A stretch of 64,000 nucleotides of DNA. It comes from DATBDN01 sp963715995. GTDB taxonomy: Bacteria; Actinomycetota; Thermoleophilia; Solirubrobacterales; Thermoleophilaceae. This document shows positions 61,509 to 64,000 of the stretch, piece by piece. The notes beneath the pieces are model-generated. The model saw only the letters and a list, made by a program, of their open reading frames with translations, was not told the DNA's origin and searched no databases. The stretch covers positions 3,100,001-3,164,000 of the forward strand of contig OY970283.1 of the NCBI GenBank assembly GCA_963715995.1, in the 5' to 3' direction. Every line of letters starts with the position of its first letter. Within the stretch, counting starts at the first letter, position 1. The translations under genes were made by a program, and so were the position numbers.

Positions 61509-63017
61509 TCAGGTGCTCCGCGAGCCGCCATTCTGGCGGATGAAGCCGACCACCAAGGCGATCGCCGCGCAGCCCGCGAAGATCGCCAGCCCCAGACCGT
61601 AGCCACCGATCACGTCCGAGAGGTAGTGGGCGCGCAGGTAGATCCTCGTGGCGCCGATCGCCGCGGCGACGACCAAGCCCGCGAGCACCAGAAACGAGCG
61701 CGTGGCCACCCCGCCAAGCACCCGCGTGGCGATGACCGCCATCGCGACGTAGGCGGTCGCGTAGGCCGAGTGCCCGCTCGGGTACGACGATCCGTCGGTG
61801 CCCGTGAGCGCATGTGGCGGCCGCGGGCGGTCGATGCCCGCCTTCGCCAGGTGCGCTGCGAGCACCACGAACGCGAAGCCGCCGGCCAGCGCGAACAGGT
61901 CGAGCGGCCGCCGCCGCAGCGCAAGCACGACCGAGCCCGCCACCACCAGCACGAGCACGAACGGCAGCGAGCCGGCGTCCGCCACGAGCTTGGCCACGCT
62001 GGTGACGGTGTCGTCGCGCAGGTGCGACGCGACGTCGAACGCCGTCCGGTCGAGCGGGAACACGCGCGCGGGATCCGAGTTCAGCTCGGTCATGAAGAAG
62101 ATGAACGCGTAGGCGGCCCCGACCGCCACGGCCATCGTTGTCGTGAACTCCAGGCCCAGGTGCCCGGGGGTTAGCCGGCGCCAGAAGAAGCGGATCGCGC
62201 GCGTGGCCCGGTGCGCGCCGATCCAGCGCTGCACGCGCTCGCGCTCGTCGGGGTTCCGCAGGCGGCGACGCACGTAGACGACGGCGCCGATGATCAGCGC
62301 CAGCGTGGCGAGCCCGAGCGTGGCGCGCCCGGCGATCTTCGAAACCTGGTCGAACGAGCGCCAGAAGATGTAGCCGAGCAGGCAGAACGTGGTCCCCCAC
62401 AGCCCGGTCCCGACGATGCTGTACGGCAGGAAGGTGCCGTAGGTCATGCGCGACGCGCCGGCGATGAACGGCGCCAGCGGCCGCACGAAGCCGATGAAGC
62501 GGCCGATGACGATCGTCTTGCCGCCGTGATGGTCGAAGTAGTCCTCGACCTTGTGGAAGCGCTCTTCGGTGATGCGGACCTTCGGCCCGTGCTTCAAGAG
62601 GAACTGGCGGCCGACCTTGTGCCCGATCAGGAAACTGATGCTGTCGCCCGCGATCGCGCAGATCCAGACGATGCCGATCAGCGGCACGATCGCGATCGTG
62701 CCCTCCCCCGCGATCACGCCGCCGAGGATGACCGTGAACTCGCCCGGCGCGATGAAGCCGACGAACGCGCCGGTTTCGAGAAATGCCATCGCACCGACCA
62801 GCGCGTAGGTGCCCTTACCGAGCGCGTCGGCCAGGTTGCGGACGATCTTCTCGGCGCTCGGCAGCTCCGACAGCACGCCGCTGGCGACCACGGCCAGCAG
62901 GACCACCGCCAGTCCCGCGAACACCTTGAGCTCGCCCGAGAGGCGATCGCGGCGCCGGAACGCGGCAACCGCGACGGCCACGGCCAGCACGGCGGCGAAG
63001 GCGTGGCCCGGCGTCAT
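61509..63017 (-). CDS. DedA-PAP2 fusion: SNARE-like permease plus phosphatase
   Basis: 502 residues. Residues about 80-235 are DedA/VTT (FVGFIAPGEFTVILGGVIAGE, CAIAGDSISFLIGHKVGRQ, RFIGFVRPLAPFIAGASRM). Residues about 295-495 are PAP2: KAGIDRPRPP, YPSGHSAY (PSGH at 413-416) and RIYLRAHYLSDVIGG, all three phosphatase motifs intact. The DedA part may flip or move a lipid, the PAP2 part may remove a phosphate from it (for example undecaprenyl diphosphate). ATGA overlap with ispE. Confidence 0.9.
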   Translation of the reverse strand: MTPGHAFAAVLAVAVAVAAFRRRDRLSGELKVFAGLAVVLLAVVASGVLSELPSAEKIVRNLADALGKGTYALVGAMAFLETGAFVGFIAPGEFTVILGGVIAGEGTIAIVPLIGIVWICAIAGDSISFLIGHKVGRQFLLKHGPKVRITEERFHKVEDYFDHHGGKTIVIGRFIGFVRPLAPFIAGASRMTYGTFLPYSIVGTGLWGTTFCLLGYIFWRSFDQVSKIAGRATLGLATLALIIGAVVYVRRRLRNPDERERVQRWIGAHRATRAIRFFWRRLTPGHLGLEFTTTMAVAVGAAYAFIFFMTELNSDPARVFPLDRTAFDVASHLRDDTVTSVAKLVADAGSLPFVLVLVVAGSVVLALRRRPLDLFALAGGFAFVVLAAHLAKAGIDRPRPPHALTGTDGSSYPSGHSAYATAYVAMAVIATRVLGGVATRSFLVLAGLVVAAAIGATRIYLRAHYLSDVIGGYGLGLAIFAGCAAIALVVGFIRQNGGSRST

Positions 63018-63835
63018 CGAGCGGCGACCATGCTCACAAGCGAACCCGGGATCCCGGCGGCTGCCTCATCGGCGGCGGCGCGATCCTCGAAGACGCCGAA
63101 CACCGTCGGGCCCGAGCCGCTCACCTGCACGCCAAGCGCGCCCGCGGCCCTGACCTCTTCGATCACACGCTCGAGCTCGGGTCGCAGTTGCAGCGCGGCG
63201 GGCTGGAGATCGTTCTCCAGCCGTTCGGCGATGACCGCCACCGGCTGCGCGGCCAGCTCGTGCAGGTCGGCCGCCTCGAGCGCGGCGCGCGGCAGCCCGA
63301 GCTCGTGCGCCGTGTCGAAGACCTGTTTGGTCGACAGGCCGACCGCCGACGGCACCAGCAGCAGCGCCATGGCGGGCAGCACCACGCGCTCCACTCGCTC
63401 GCCGGTGCCCGTGACGACCGCGTGCGCCGGCGCGATCTGGCTTGGCACGTCGGAGCCAAGCGGGGCGGCGATGTTGCGCAGCTGGTCCTCGTCGAACGGG
63501 AGCTCGTGGAACGAATTGGCCGCGCGGATGACGGCGGCGGCATCCGCGCTGCCGCCGGCCAGCCCGGCGGCCACCGGGATGCGCTTGGTGATGCGCACGC
63601 GCATCGGCGGCATCGACGGCGCGAACTGGCGCAGCCGCTCCACGGCGGCGGCGGCCAGGTTGGGCCCGTCGACCCCCTCGCATTCGAGCGAGTCCTCCGG
63701 CGCCGGCTCCAGCTCGACCACGTCGGCCAGGTCGAGTGACGCAAACAGGCTCGCCACCTCGTGCAGCCCGTTCGCGGCCCGCGGCCCCACCCGCAGGACC
63801 AGGTTCACCTTCGCCGGCGCGAGCTCGCGGATCAC
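63014..63835 (-). CDS. ispE: 4-diphosphocytidyl-2-C-methyl-D-erythritol kinase
   Basis: 273 residues. GHMP-kinase: LAPAKVNLVLRVG at the start, PVAAGLAGGSADAAAVIR ATP loop, and a late VSGSGPTVFGVF. Phosphorylates CDP-ME in the MEP isoprenoid pathway. GTG start overlaps the rsmA stop (GTGA, 63832-63835). Confidence 0.95.
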   Translation of the reverse strand: MIRELAPAKVNLVLRVGPRAANGLHEVASLFASLDLADVVELEPAPEDSLECEGVDGPNLAAAAVERLRQFAPSMPPMRVRITKRIPVAAGLAGGSADAAAVIRAANSFHELPFDEDQLRNIAAPLGSDVPSQIAPAHAVVTGTGERVERVVLPAMALLLVPSAVGLSTKQVFDTAHELGLPRAALEAADLHELAAQPVAVIAERLENDLQPAALQLRPELERVIEEVRAAGALGVQVSGSGPTVFGVFEDRAAADEAAAGIPGSLVSMVAAR

Positions 63836-64000
63836 GCCGACAGCCTCGCGGCCAGATCGGCGAACTCGGCGGGCGTGAGGCGCTCGGCGCGCTCGTCGGC
63901 CGGATGGCCCATGGCTTCCAGCGCCTCGCGGGCACGGTCGCGCAGACCCGGTCGCGCGGCCGGCGACAGCGCAAGCGCCCGCGGCAGCGCCTTGCGCCGG
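63832..64000 (-). CDS. rsmA: rRNA adenine dimethyltransferase RsmA (KsgA), C-terminal end only
   Basis: The window ends inside this gene. The last 55 residues read RRKALPRALALS, REALEAMGHPADERAERLTP, AEFADLAARLSA and stop at 63832, the typical C-terminal subdomain of KsgA. The methyltransferase core lies beyond the right edge. It dimethylates two adenines of 16S rRNA. Order rsmA-ispE is conserved. Confidence 0.85.
   Translation of the reverse strand, partial: RRKALPRALALSPAARPGLRDRAREALEAMGHPADERAERLTPAEFADLAARLSA

Overview
The window is high-GC DNA in a conserved bacterial gene order (rsmA-ispE; tRNA-Gln; glmU-prs; rplY-pth-mfd-mazG-eno-ftsB). It also carries a six-gene mce block, a secreted NHL/thrombospondin-3 protein, csrA, many actinobacterial-style small secreted proteins and leaderless-looking or GTG starts. 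This fits an actinomycetote, most likely of the Thermoleophilia/Solirubrobacterales type. That placement is inference from gene content, not from a marker-gene comparison.

Layout. 0-5.8 kb: surface and metabolic genes (two methyltransferases, one cut by the left edge; an O-acyltransferase with a frameshift; an aldehyde dehydrogenase; a VOC protein). 5.9-8.3 kb: a gene-poor zone of small ORFs and broken genes (frameshifted XRE regulator, piece of a DNA methyltransferase, piece of a secreted Cys-rich protein) around one intact secreted PASTA-like gene. 8.28-14.16 kb: a 5.8-kb genomic island at the 3' end of the initiator tRNA-fMet gene, bounded by 83-bp direct repeats. It holds four cargo genes, three of which carry an R-x4-H motif of the HEPN RNase type, plus a DUF2971 protein; no integrase is present. 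14.2-15.7 kb: PepSY-like secreted protein and exopolyphosphatase. 16.0-28.1 kb: one long minus-strand operon of six overlapping MCE genes, then an NHL/TSP3 secreted protein and a thiamine-diphosphate enzyme. 28.3-35.1 kb: tRNA-Leu, an ECF sigma factor fused to an anti-sigma-like zinc finger, CsaA, an R2lox-type di-iron protein, a metallo-beta-lactamase-fold hydrolase, a rhomboid-like protein, a GCS2 ligase and an aldolase-like protein. 35.13-35.75 kb: a non-coding stretch packed with large hairpins. 35.75-43.3 kb: csrA, small conserved proteins, FtsB-like protein, a PAS-GGDEF-EAL protein, enolase, MazG and a SurA/PrsA-like lipoprotein. 43.4-48.6 kb: mfd, a GNAT acetyltransferase, pth and rplY, several of them interrupted by apparent one-base frameshifts and decorated with palindromic repeats. 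48.7-52.7 kb: an ABC1/UbiB kinase, two tandem HTH-nucleotidyltransferase pairs that look like toxin-antitoxin or AbiE-type modules, and a LOG-family enzyme. 52.7-64 kb: phospholipase D-like protein, prs, glmU, tRNA-Gln, an HNH endonuclease, a secreted protein, an MFS exporter, a PucR-type regulator, a DedA-PAP2 fusion, ispE and the end of rsmA.

The best candidate for an undescribed system is the tRNA-fMet island with three HEPN-motif proteins and a DUF2971 protein, flanked internally by a matched bipartite GGTACC motif. The second is the regularly spaced family of covarying hairpins next to csrA. Several one-base frameshifts in genes that should be essential (mfd, pth, probably rplY) suggest that part of the sequence carries indel errors, so any 'pseudogene' here should be read with care.
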